Below, in pieces: positions 16,998 through 25,297 of a stretch of DNA of 64,000 bases. Below the pieces are notes generated by a model. That model was not told the origin of the DNA and searched no databases. It saw nothing but the letters and a program-made list of their open reading frames with translations. Position 1 is the first letter of the stretch; each line of letters starts with the position of its first letter. Source of the DNA: DAOTVC01 sp034437215 (GTDB lineage: Bacteria; Chloroflexota; Anaerolineae; B4-G1; SLSP01); the NCBI GenBank assembly GCA_034437215.1, contig DAOTVC010000079.1, positions 30,729 to 94,728 of the forward strand, written 5' to 3'. Made by a program: the position numbers and the translations under genes.

Positions 16998-17968
16998 TGA
17001 CAAGCGCAGACTTTGCAAACGAGGGCACCAGCCTTCAACGGACACCGTGGGAGCGGCGGAAGGAACGTCTGGCGGCCGGCTGGCGACAGCTCAAGGGCAA
17101 CTGGCGTCTCTATGCCCAGAATCCTATGGGCATTGTCGGGGTAGCCATCGTGATCTTCTTCGGAATCCTGGCGATGTTGCATCCCCTCCTGATGGCGACC
17201 GTCTGGGAGCCGCGGATCTTCGATCCCCTCACCGGGTATGACTTCCAGATCCTTAACCATCCGGCACCTCCTTCGGGGCGCCACCTGCTGGGTACCGACT
17301 CCCTGGGGCACGACGTGCTGAGCGTCTTGCTGGCGGCGACCACACCGGCGTTCAAGGTCGGGATTACCGCAGCCCTCACCACGGCGATCCTGGGGATGAC
17401 CGTTGGAGTGGTGGCGGCCTTCTACAAGGGCCTCGTTGACATGGTCCTCCTGCACATTGCCGATGCTTTCCTGCTGCTTCCCGCACCGCTGTTCATGGTC
17501 ATCGTGGGTATGCGCTTCACGGATCTGGGGCCTGTCCCCCTGGGATTGATCTATGGTGTTATCGCCGGCACCGGTGGTGCTGCTATTGTCCTCCGCTCTC
17601 AGGCTCTGGCGGTGATAGCCAAACCCTTCATCCAGGCCGCGCGGATAGCAGGCGGGGGCAGCCGTCACATCATGTTCGTACACGTCGTGCCCCACATGCT
17701 GCCCTTGACCGCTCTCTACATGATGCTCGCTGTAACCGGGGCGGTGGTGGCCGACGCCTTCATCGCGTTCTTCGGCTTCTCGCGCACCTATCTCAACTGG
17801 GGAACGATGATCTACAACAGTTTGGTCTACTCTTCCACGTTGGGTACGGGCGTTCAGTGGCACGTGCTTCTGCCCCCTGCGCTGGCCCTCTCCATCTTCG
17901 CCGCGGGATTCTACCTGATCGCGCGTGCTCTGCACCGGGTGGCCGATCCGCGTCTACGAGCGCGTTAG
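16997..17968 (+). CDS. ABC transporter permease 2 (DppC-like)
   Basis: 323-residue partner permease. OppC_N segment (YAQNPMGIVGVAIVIFFGILAMLHPLLMATVWEPRIFDP), LLGTDSLGHDVLSVLLAATTPAFKVG, and EAA loop PFIQAARIAGGGSRHIMFVHVVPHMLP. Closely similar to the product of 10628-11620 (for example GYDFQILNHP against GYDFEILVHP), so the two loci probably arose by duplication. The start is fixed by the overlap TGATG and GGAGG upstream. It ends at a bidirectional terminator shared with the convergent binding-protein gene. Confidence 0.92.
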   Translation: MTSADFANEGTSLQRTPWERRKERLAAGWRQLKGNWRLYAQNPMGIVGVAIVIFFGILAMLHPLLMATVWEPRIFDPLTGYDFQILNHPAPPSGRHLLGTDSLGHDVLSVLLAATTPAFKVGITAALTTAILGMTVGVVAAFYKGLVDMVLLHIADAFLLLPAPLFMVIVGMRFTDLGPVPLGLIYGVIAGTGGAAIVLRSQALAVIAKPFIQAARIAGGGSRHIMFVHVVPHMLPLTALYMMLAVTGAVVADAFIAFFGFSRTYLNWGTMIYNSLVYSSTLGTGVQWHVLLPPALALSIFAAGFYLIARALHRVADPRLRAR

Positions 17969-17988
17969 GCGTTATCCTCTCAAGTGCC

Positions 17989-18020
17989 GGAGGCCGGCTG
18001 CAATACGCAAGCCGGCCTCC
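17989..18020. terminator. Bidirectional terminator
   Basis: GGAGGCCGGCT (17989-17999) and AGCCGGCCTCC (18010-18020) form a perfect 11-bp stem between convergent genes. No strong U-run on either side. Confidence 0.65.
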
Positions 18021-18040
18021 TGTGCGTTGTGGCCTCAGGG

Positions 18041-19993
18041 TCAGCGCTCGAGGTCGAAGGCCTCGATGTTCCACATCTCGGAGGTCTCCGTTGCGTCCAT
18101 CTCGAAGCCCAGGACGTTGATCCTCGTGGCCGCCGTCTTGAGCCGCAGGAAGAGCGGCAGTGCGGGCAGCTGCTCGGAGAAGATGCGTTGGGCTTCCAAA
18201 TGGCGCTGCACGTAGGACTCCATACCGGGCAGCGCCTGCAGGGCCGCCGTGCAGATCACGTCGTAGGTCTCGTTGCTGAATCCGGAGAAGTTGGAGCTGG
18301 ACCAGTCGTTATCCTCGTCGGGTATCTCGCTCGTGAGATAGAGATCGCAGGGTGGCGGCGTGACGCTCGAGGACCAGGCAAAGGAGGCCACGTCAAAGGC
18401 GCGGCCGTAGAGGGGGCCTTCAGGCCCTTGCGCGAAGAACTCCAGAGAGGGCAGGCTCTGAGGGAAGACCTGGATGCCGCACTCCGCCAGATCCTCCTGG
18501 AAGATCTCCATGTAACGGACGTGGAGATCTTGGTTGGTCGACTGCCAGGTGAATTCCAGCGGGGTGTTCTCCCGGATACCCTCGACACCGTGGGCCTCGC
18601 GTATCCCGTCGCCGTCCTCGTCCGTCCAGCCCAGCTCCTCCAGCAGGGTCATGCCCGCATCCGGGTCATGTCTGTAACGTCGGACGAGCTCCGCGTCGAA
18701 GAGGGGGTGTCCCGGCGGGAGGTAGCTGTCTAGCACTTGGGAGCGCCCGTAGAGGAGCTGCTCGACTGCTCCCACCCGGTCCAGGCAGTAGGCCACCGCC
18801 CGACGCATGCGGACGTCCCCAAAGAAGTCGGGCCGGTTGTAAGAGCGCGCGGTATTGATGCCGAAGTCCAGATGCTCCCAGAGGGTGTCGGTGGCGAACT
18901 CGGCGTGGAGCACACCGTGCTCGTCGAGCTCAATCAGCAGATCGGTCTGGCTGTCCAACCCCCCGTCCTGGGTGACGATATCGCACTCGCCGGCGAGCAG
19001 CTGCGTGAGGGCGACGTTCGGATCGGCGACGAAGCGGTAGATAACGGCGTCCAGCTTGGGCAAGTCCTCGTCCGAGCGGAAGTAGAGGGGATTGCGCACC
19101 ACAGTGATGTGATCCCCGGCGATCCACTCCTTGATGGTGAAGGGGCCCCAGCCCAGGGGCCTGCGGGTGGACTCCTCCGCTGTGACCAAATCCCCCGCTG
19201 TGTAGCCCAGCTCCTCCTCCCAGAGGTGGCGCGGTAAGGGGTGGAAGAAGTTGAGTGCGTAGTTGTGATCCAGATACCCGGGAAGGCCCATCCAGAGGGT
19301 GCTCTGCTCATCCAGCGCCTCGTAGGACGCCGTACGCAGTGTCGTGTACTTGGCAGCCGGGGTGTCGGGATGGCTGTGCATCTCGAAGCCGTAGACGGAA
19401 TCATCGGCGGTGACAGGCTCTCCATCGGACCAGCGGATTCCCTCCAGCAGGGTGAAGGTCACCTCCATCTGGTCCATCTCGACAGGTTCACCGGTGAACT
19501 CGATGGCGCACTCCGGTGAGTGGCAGCCGGTGGGGCGGAGGATGACACCCTCGGTGAGTTCCACAGGATTGTTGTTGGCATCGACGATCTCGTCTCCCTC
19601 CTGGACGATTACCGTATCGACGATAGCGTCCCCGTCGGGAAGGCTCGGCAACTTCTCCAGGATGATGGGCTGGTAGTCGTAACCCCGGTGGTCGATGGGG
19701 CCATCATAGATGGCCTCTTGGATGTGACGGGCTGCCCTATCAGGAGTGCCCAACCAGAAGAGGGTTCGAGGTTCTTCACCCTGGCAGACCACAAGGGTCT
19801 TGGGGCCGGCCGGGGTCGGCCTCGGCGTAGGCTCTGTGGGGGTCGTAGGGGACGTCTCGGGTTCAGCCGTCGCGGTAGGAGGAGGGGAGGTGAGCGGAGG
19901 GGCAGTGGGCGGGGGGGCACAGGCGGCACTGGCCAACAGGCACAGGAACAGGAACAGGATAAGAGCGAGCGCCAATTTTCTTCTTAATACCAT
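18041..19993 (-). CDS. Peptide/solute-binding lipoprotein of ABC transporter 2
   Basis: 650-residue family 5 solute-binding lipoprotein. Signal peptide MVLRRKLALALILFLFLCLLASAAC (lipobox SAAC), then a Pro/Thr-rich linker of about 45 residues. SBP_bac_5 motifs include FTLLEGIRWSDGEPVTADDSVYGF, GWGPFTIKEWIAGDHITVVRNPLYF and VRMRRAVAYCLDRVGAVEQLLYG. It is convergent with the permease pair 15810-17968, and together they form a second transporter lacking its own ATPases in this window. The start was chosen from the signal peptide and GGAGAG eight bases upstream; the frame is open 30 codons further. Confidence 0.9.
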   Translation of the reverse strand: MVLRRKLALALILFLFLCLLASAACAPPPTAPPLTSPPPTATAEPETSPTTPTEPTPRPTPAGPKTLVVCQGEEPRTLFWLGTPDRAARHIQEAIYDGPIDHRGYDYQPIILEKLPSLPDGDAIVDTVIVQEGDEIVDANNNPVELTEGVILRPTGCHSPECAIEFTGEPVEMDQMEVTFTLLEGIRWSDGEPVTADDSVYGFEMHSHPDTPAAKYTTLRTASYEALDEQSTLWMGLPGYLDHNYALNFFHPLPRHLWEEELGYTAGDLVTAEESTRRPLGWGPFTIKEWIAGDHITVVRNPLYFRSDEDLPKLDAVIYRFVADPNVALTQLLAGECDIVTQDGGLDSQTDLLIELDEHGVLHAEFATDTLWEHLDFGINTARSYNRPDFFGDVRMRRAVAYCLDRVGAVEQLLYGRSQVLDSYLPPGHPLFDAELVRRYRHDPDAGMTLLEELGWTDEDGDGIREAHGVEGIRENTPLEFTWQSTNQDLHVRYMEIFQEDLAECGIQVFPQSLPSLEFFAQGPEGPLYGRAFDVASFAWSSSVTPPPCDLYLTSEIPDEDNDWSSSNFSGFSNETYDVICTAALQALPGMESYVQRHLEAQRIFSEQLPALPLFLRLKTAATRINVLGFEMDATETSEMWNIEAFDLER

Positions 19994-20268
19994 CACTATT
20001 CTCTCCACTTCCGTTGATGAAGGTTCAGTGCTCTCACCTCCCGAGCTTTCAACGTCACCACAGACGGGGAACGGTGGTTTCACCTGCGAGGTGGGTGAGA
20101 GGTTACAACGACGTGTATTGTACGAAGAGGCAGAGGAAAGTCAAATGAACTGTGAGTAGGGCACTGCATCGAGTAGGCGATCAAGCAGCAGGGCTGAGGA
20201 GCCGGCCCCTCTCCTCAGCCGGAGCAGCGATAGAATGTGCTTCCTCTGTCGGAGGATGCAGGCTCAGC

Positions 20269-20565
20269 TCAGGCTGTGATCAGCCGCATGGCGAGGATCT
20301 GCTGCGGCAGAGGGTTGATCTGGGGCAGGAGTTCCATCTGCCAGGAGAACTCCTGTTGGCCCTGAACACTGATCGCCCACGAAGCCAAGCGCGGCAGATG
20401 GAGAGCCCAGAGCCGTTCGTAGACCTTCTTCAGCGGAGACGGCGAGGACTCCAACTCTGCAACGATGCGCGGGAAGAGCTCCTCAGAGGACGTGGCGTCC
20501 CTGTAGGGCTCCAAGGCCTCCTGGAAAAGCGTATCTAGCTCGAAATCATTCTTATGTAAACTCAT
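20269..20565 (-). CDS. Small protein overlapping the ECF sigma gene
   Basis: 98 residues, starting MSLHKNDFELDTLFQEALEPY. It overlaps the 3' end of the sigma factor gene by 14 bases, so the two are translationally coupled. Genes in this position commonly encode anti-sigma factors, but I see no zinc-binding HxxxCxxC motif and no clear membrane helix. Visible features are an acidic N-terminus, an LFPRIVAELE helix and a C-terminal hydrophobic stretch with several Pro. It could be a minimal or divergent anti-sigma or regulatory subunit; no family is recognised. Confidence 0.65.
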   Translation of the reverse strand: MSLHKNDFELDTLFQEALEPYRDATSSEELFPRIVAELESSPSPLKKVYERLWALHLPRLASWAISVQGQQEFSWQMELLPQINPLPQQILAMRLITA

Positions 20566-21127
20566 AGCTCATCTCGGGAACCGGGCGTTGCCGCTGCGTC
20601 AACGCCTTCCGTAAGCGCTCGCGCGCATAGTAGAGGCGTGACTTCACGGTGCCCACGGGCAGCTCCAATATGCGTCCGATCTCTTCCATCGGGAGATTTT
20701 CGAGATAGAAGAGGACGACGACAGAACGGTGGGCAGGGGGTAGGGTGTCGATGACCTCGCGGACGAGGCGGGCCGTCTCGCGCTCCTCCGTCTTGCGATC
20801 CGGGGAGGTAAAGGGGGTCGGCAGGCCCGCAAGCCACTCCAGCACATCGTCGACGGGCTGGGTCCAGCGGCGCTGAGAGGACCAATCGTAGGCCAGGTTG
20901 AGCGTGACCCGATAGAGCCAGGGCTTCAGAGGACGCTCGCCGTCGATCGTGGCCGCGTAGGTATTGAGCCGCACGAAACACTCTTGCAGGATGTCCTCGG
21001 CGGCGTGTACGTTTCGCGTGATGGCGAGAGCGGTGCGGTACACTAAGTCCTTATACTGGGTGTAAAGCTCACCAAGAGCCTCCAGATCACCATTCTGGAG
21101 CCGCTTAACCAGTAGACTGTCCTCCAT
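20552..21127 (-). CDS. ECF-family RNA polymerase sigma factor
   Basis: 191 residues. Sigma region 2 (LGELYTQYKDLVYRTALAITRNVHAAEDILQECFVRL), a linker with PLKPWLYRVTLNLAYDWSSQRRW, and region 4 (IDTLPPAHRSVVVLFYLENLPMEEIGRILELPVGTVKSRLYYARERLRKAL) are complete. It would direct RNA polymerase to a stress or envelope regulon. The start MEDSLLVKRLQNGD was chosen because the preceding 45 codons are Arg-rich and unlike sigma factors, and GGAAG lies upstream. It is followed by an overlapping small gene that may control it. Confidence 0.9.
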   Translation of the reverse strand: MEDSLLVKRLQNGDLEALGELYTQYKDLVYRTALAITRNVHAAEDILQECFVRLNTYAATIDGERPLKPWLYRVTLNLAYDWSSQRRWTQPVDDVLEWLAGLPTPFTSPDRKTEERETARLVREVIDTLPPAHRSVVVLFYLENLPMEEIGRILELPVGTVKSRLYYARERLRKALTQRQRPVPEMSYEFT

Positions 21128-21236
21128 AGTTTCATCTTCCTTCCACCTGCGAGCAGACAAGGGCCTAAGGCGTTCCTCGGGGCGGGGCAGGTAGAGGACG
21201 CGCAGGCGCCGGACCGCTCTAACAATAGATACTATT

Positions 21237-21980
21237 CTACCCGTCGTAAGGTTCATCGTCAAGATTACTTTGTTCCAGAAGCGCCCGTTCGGCCTCTGTC
21301 AGTGTCGCTCCATCCAGCAGGTCTGGGCGACGCTGCCGGGTGCGTTGGAGGGCTTGCCGGCGCTTCCACCGGGCGATGGCGGCGTGATTCCCCGAGCGGA
21401 GGACCTCCGGAACCTCCCAGTCCCGAAAGCCGGCGGGTCGCGTGTATTGGGGCCCCTCGAGCAGGCCCCGCGCGTGAGAGTCTTGACGGGCACTCTCCTC
21501 GTCGCCCAACACGCCGGGCAGCCAGCGGACCACGGCATCGATGACCACCATCGCCGCCAGCTCCCCTCCTGTGAGGACGTAGTCCCCGATGGAGATCTCG
21601 TCGGTGACCAGGTGCTCGCGAATGCGCTCGTCGAAGCCCTCGTAGTGACCGCAGATCAGAATCAGCCGGGGATGGCTACCGATTGCCCGTACCCCCTCTT
21701 GATCCAGAGGGCGACCTTGAGGACTGAGGAGGATGATGGGCGTGGACGCAGCCGGCGACAGCCTCTCAACAGCTCGGAAGACCGGCTCCGGCTTCATCAC
21801 CATGCCCACACCCCCTCCATAGGGCACGTCGTCGGTCATCTGGTGGCGGTCAAAGGCGTAATCACGCAGCTGGTGGAGGTAGATGGTGACCAGGCCACGC
21901 TGCTGAGCCCGCCCCAGGATGCTCTCCTGAAGTGGGCTCAGAAACATTTCGGGGAACAGGGTCACGACATCAAAACGCAT
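21237..21980 (-). CDS. trmD: tRNA (guanine-N1)-methyltransferase
   Basis: 247 residues. Methylates G37 of tRNAs using S-adenosylmethionine, preventing frameshifting. The SPOUT-class knot motifs are present: MRFDVVTLFPEMF at the N-terminus, DDVPYGGGVGMVMKPEPV, ILLSPQGRPLDQ, LICGHYEGFDERI and ISIGDYVLTGGELAAMVVIDAVVRWLPGVLG. The start is set by family convention; GAGGAG lies about 14 bases upstream, so an ATG at 22010 cannot be excluded. Unusually it is not next to rpsP, rimM or rplS here. Confidence 0.96.
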   Translation of the reverse strand: MRFDVVTLFPEMFLSPLQESILGRAQQRGLVTIYLHQLRDYAFDRHQMTDDVPYGGGVGMVMKPEPVFRAVERLSPAASTPIILLSPQGRPLDQEGVRAIGSHPRLILICGHYEGFDERIREHLVTDEISIGDYVLTGGELAAMVVIDAVVRWLPGVLGDEESARQDSHARGLLEGPQYTRPAGFRDWEVPEVLRSGNHAAIARWKRRQALQRTRQRRPDLLDGATLTEAERALLEQSNLDDEPYDG

Positions 21981-22049
21981 TATTTCTATCTTAGCTCCTC
22001 GGCGCCCCATCGCAAGGGATGAATGGCACCTTTCTGGGCGTACGATCTC

Positions 22050-23387
22050 TTATTCGGCAGCGCGCTGCCAGAGGGCAGCGGCCAGCTCCTGAGAGCGTGC
22101 CGTGATCTCCTCCTCATCCAGCGTCAGAAGGCGTCGGTCGCGCATCAGCACCCGTCCCGCGCTGATCGTCGTCGTGATCATCGAGGCCTCGTAGCCGAAG
22201 ATAAGGTGCCAGGGTAGATTCCCTACGGTCAGTGGGGTGGTGGGGTGGTAGTCGACGAGGATGATGTCGGCCGTGGCGCCCGGTGTGAGGTGTGCCAAGG
22301 TCTGGTCGGGCCAGAAGATGCGGGCGAGGTGGGCGTTGGCGGCGAAGGCCAGCCGGAAGACCCGGTCGGCAGGCATGGTCTGCGGGTCCCTCTGCACGAG
22401 CTTGTGGGCCAGATAGGTCATCTTCATTTCGGCGAACATGTTGTTGCTGAAACCGTCGTTCCCCAGCGCTACCCGTACGTTCCGCTGCAGCATGGCCTCC
22501 ACGGGGGTAATGCCGACGGCGTTGTTCATGTTGGAGCGCGGCTGATGGGTGATCCAGCTCTCCGTCTCCGCCAACACCTCCATCTCGCTCCCATCCACGT
22601 GAACGGCGTGGGCGACGATGCTCCGGGGGCCCAGAATGCCGGCCTCGTGCAGGCGGTGGATGACCCGTTTCCCCGACTTCTCCAGGCTGTCCTCGACGTC
22701 CTCCTGCCCCTCCGCTGCGTGGATGTGGAAGCCCGTGTCGAAGGGCGCGGCCGCGGCGACGGCTGCCTCGAGGGTCTCGGCGCTGAGGGTGAGGGAGGCG
22801 TGGAGGCCAAAAGAGGCCGCCAGTTGCGGGTGAGGTGCCTCTTGCATCCGCTGCAGAAAGCGCACGTTCTCCTCGATGCCGGCCTGGGCGCGCTCCTCTC
22901 CGTCCCTGTCCGTGACCTCGTAGCAGAGGGAGGCCCGCAGACCGGCGTTGACGACCTCTTCCGCGATGACGTCCAGCGAGCCCTCGATGGCGTGGGGGCT
23001 GGCGTGGTGATCGATCAGCGTCGTGGTTCCGTGGCGGATGGCGTCGGCCAGACAGACCTTCGTGGAGTAGCGCACGTCCTCCAGGGTGAGGCTCTTGTCC
23101 AGCCGCCACCAGAGCCGTTCGAGGATCTCGCCAAAGCGGGTTGCCGGAGGGCCGGGGTAGCCCCAGCCGCGAGCAAAGGCCCCGTAGAAGTGAGTGTGAC
23201 CACAGAGGGTGGCGGGCAGTACCAGCTGTCCCCTTGCGTCCAGGCGCTCTTCGTCAGGATACGCCGTCGTCAGGGCCACCGTCGTCCCGACTTTCACAAT
23301 CTTGCCATCTCGGATGAGAAGGGCGCCCTCTTCGATCAGTTGAGCATCGTCCCCCAGTGTGGCGATGCGAGCGTGGGTGATTAACAT
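22050..23387 (-). CDS. ssnA: SsnA-type amidohydrolase
   Basis: 445-residue metal-dependent hydrolase of the amidohydrolase superfamily, closest by motif to SsnA: FGEILERLWWRLDKSLTLEDVRYS and DHHASPHAIEGSLDVIAEEV plus LCYEVTDRDGEERA are characteristic. Metal ligands are visible as HTH (CGHTHFYGAF), His in GFHIHAAEG, His in VAHAVHVDG and Asp in ALGNDGFSNN. In other bacteria ssnA lies with selenium-dependent molybdenum hydroxylase genes; none are present here. GGAGG precedes the ATG by five bases. Substrate unknown; deamination or hydrolysis of a purine-like compound is a guess. Confidence 0.85.
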   Translation of the reverse strand: MLITHARIATLGDDAQLIEEGALLIRDGKIVKVGTTVALTTAYPDEERLDARGQLVLPATLCGHTHFYGAFARGWGYPGPPATRFGEILERLWWRLDKSLTLEDVRYSTKVCLADAIRHGTTTLIDHHASPHAIEGSLDVIAEEVVNAGLRASLCYEVTDRDGEERAQAGIEENVRFLQRMQEAPHPQLAASFGLHASLTLSAETLEAAVAAAAPFDTGFHIHAAEGQEDVEDSLEKSGKRVIHRLHEAGILGPRSIVAHAVHVDGSEMEVLAETESWITHQPRSNMNNAVGITPVEAMLQRNVRVALGNDGFSNNMFAEMKMTYLAHKLVQRDPQTMPADRVFRLAFAANAHLARIFWPDQTLAHLTPGATADIILVDYHPTTPLTVGNLPWHLIFGYEASMITTTISAGRVLMRDRRLLTLDEEEITARSQELAAALWQRAAE

Positions 23388-23399
23388 GGTAACCTCCAG

Positions 23400-24245
23400 T
23401 TATCGGGTAGGGGAGCCGAAGCGCACCTCTTCGACGTAGGCCTGCACTTCGGCGCCGGTAAGCAGAATACGATAGCTCCAATAAGCCCAGACGATGGGCA
23501 CCACCAATCCCCAGAGTGAGCCGTAGACGATGGGATAGCTGAGCACACCCGCCGTAAGCGCCCAGGCGAAAGCCTCCCGGCTGATAACCCAGATCAGGCT
23601 GACGCTCAGGGAAATGCCCACCGCCCATCGCCCATCCACGGGACGGGCGGGAAAGAAGCGATAGAGGGCCAGAGAGAGCAGTACGATGGAGAGAAAAGAG
23701 AGCCCGCGCTCCGTCCATTTGGGGTAGGTGATCTCTGTAAAGATGGGCAGCCACGCCGGCAGCAATTTCCACATGGTGCGCGCGACGAAGGTGAAGAGCA
23801 CCCACATGGTGAGGCTGAGCAGCGAGAGAATGCCGATGAGGCGGCGTTTCCAAAAGCCGCGTGCGTGGGGCTGCCCCCACACGACGTTGATGGCGTGCTC
23901 TAGTGCGGTGAACATCCCCGAGCAGGACCAGAGCGCCCAGAGCCCCGAGACTACTCCCAACGTGCTTCGTAAATTCAGGAGGCTGTCGATGTTGTTCCGT
24001 GTGACCTCCGTCGTTACCGGCAGCAGGGACTCCAGCGTGTCCAGGGAAAAAGCACGTACTTCCTGGACGTTCACAAAGAGGCTGCCCACGGAGAGAATAA
24101 AGAACAGAATGGGGACCGTGGAAAGCAGGGTGAAATAGGCCAGGGCTGCGGAGTGGGTGGCGATCCGGTGGCGACCGCTCCGATTCACAATCTGCCACAC
24201 GAAATGAATGACGGGTTTCTTCGCAAGATTTCCGAAGGGGGTCAT
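23400..24245 (-). CDS. YihY/BrkB-family membrane protein
   Basis: 281 residues with about six membrane helices. Family signatures: HSAALAYFTLLSTVPILFFILSV near the N-terminus, LWSCSGMFTALEHAINVVWGQ, and YPIVYGSLWGLVVPIVWAYWSYRILLTGAEVQAYVEEVR at the C-terminus. The family was once called ribonuclease BN, but is an integral membrane protein of unknown function, perhaps a transporter or envelope factor. It overlaps the upstream epimerase gene by four bases, so the two are co-translated. Confidence 0.9.
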   Translation of the reverse strand: MTPFGNLAKKPVIHFVWQIVNRSGRHRIATHSAALAYFTLLSTVPILFFILSVGSLFVNVQEVRAFSLDTLESLLPVTTEVTRNNIDSLLNLRSTLGVVSGLWALWSCSGMFTALEHAINVVWGQPHARGFWKRRLIGILSLLSLTMWVLFTFVARTMWKLLPAWLPIFTEITYPKWTERGLSFLSIVLLSLALYRFFPARPVDGRWAVGISLSVSLIWVISREAFAWALTAGVLSYPIVYGSLWGLVVPIVWAYWSYRILLTGAEVQAYVEEVRFGSPTR

Positions 24246-25180
24246 CGTGGTTTCTCCCGGACGAAACGGGGGTCGCGGGCCAGAACGCGCTGCAGACCCT
24301 CTTGGAGGGCTACTTTGGGCTGGTAGCCCAGATATCTCTTGGCATGGGTCAGGTCAGCGCACAGCCGGCTTACGCCGCCGGTCTCGACGGGGCTGTAGAT
24401 GACGTTGCTATCAGAGCCGGCAATCTTCAAGACAATGCGGGCCAGCTGGTTGATGGAGGTCTCGACGCCGCTGCCGATGTTGAAGGTGTCGCCGCTGACG
24501 TTCTCCACCAGCCCCGCCGCCAGAAGGGCGGAGACCACATCGTCGATGTAGACGAAGTCCCGGGTCTGTGTCCCGTCACCAAAGACGACCAGCGAGCCGC
24601 CGCCCGTAGCCTGCTGTAGCATCTGCGGAACCACGGGGGCGTGAGAGGGGGGGAGGGGCTGGTGTGGACCGTAGGCGTTGAAGATGCGCAGGGCAACCGT
24701 TTCGATCTCCCACAGGGCGCCGATGGTGTGGAGGTAGTACTCGGCGGCGAGCTTGCTCACCGCGTAGGGGGAACGAGGGTGAGGGCGGGCCTGCTCGTTG
24801 ATGGGTTGTTCACGCTGCTCTCCGTAGAGGGCCCCGGAGGAAGTCAGAATGAGCCGCCGGATCCCCACGTCGCGCGCCGCTTCCAGGAGAGCGACCGTAC
24901 CCCCCACGTTGACGGCATTGTATTCGGCGGGATAGAGGACGGACTCGGCGACGAGCACGCGTGCAGCTAGGTGATAGACGCAGTCCACCCCCTGTAAGAG
25001 GGTCCAGAGCTTGGGCCGGTCCTCGACCCGACCTCGGTGGAAGAGGACCCCCTTCTCCAGGCGTTGCGGATCACCCGCGCTGAGATCGTCGAGCACGAGT
25101 ACCTCGTGACCTTGACGGTAAAGGTTATTTGCCAGGGTGCTGCCGATAAAACCGGCCCCGCCCGTGATAAGTGTGCGCAA
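24242..25180 (-). CDS. NAD-dependent epimerase/dehydratase (UDP-glucose 4-epimerase-like)
   Basis: 312-residue extended short-chain dehydrogenase. Rossmann motif GGAGFIGS at the N-terminus, catalytic YxxxK in SPYAVSKLAAEYY, preceding Ser in LTSSGALYGE, and GDGTQTRDFVYIDDVV typical of nucleotide-sugar epimerases. It probably interconverts UDP-sugars for cell-surface glycans. Coupled to the YihY-family gene downstream and near a FemAB-like transferase, suggesting an envelope-related set. The exact sugar cannot be assigned. Confidence 0.9.
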   Translation of the reverse strand: MRTLITGGAGFIGSTLANNLYRQGHEVLVLDDLSAGDPQRLEKGVLFHRGRVEDRPKLWTLLQGVDCVYHLAARVLVAESVLYPAEYNAVNVGGTVALLEAARDVGIRRLILTSSGALYGEQREQPINEQARPHPRSPYAVSKLAAEYYLHTIGALWEIETVALRIFNAYGPHQPLPPSHAPVVPQMLQQATGGGSLVVFGDGTQTRDFVYIDDVVSALLAAGLVENVSGDTFNIGSGVETSINQLARIVLKIAGSDSNVIYSPVETGGVSRLCADLTHAKRYLGYQPKVALQEGLQRVLARDPRFVREKPR

Positions 25181-25297
25181 TTAGGCCTCCAGCATCAATG
25201 GGGGTGCTGCGGAAGCACCGCTACATGTTTGATCGTTGGTCTGCAACTGCCGGACACTCTGCCGCTGGATTTGAAGGATAGGGATGTCCCCCTCTCC

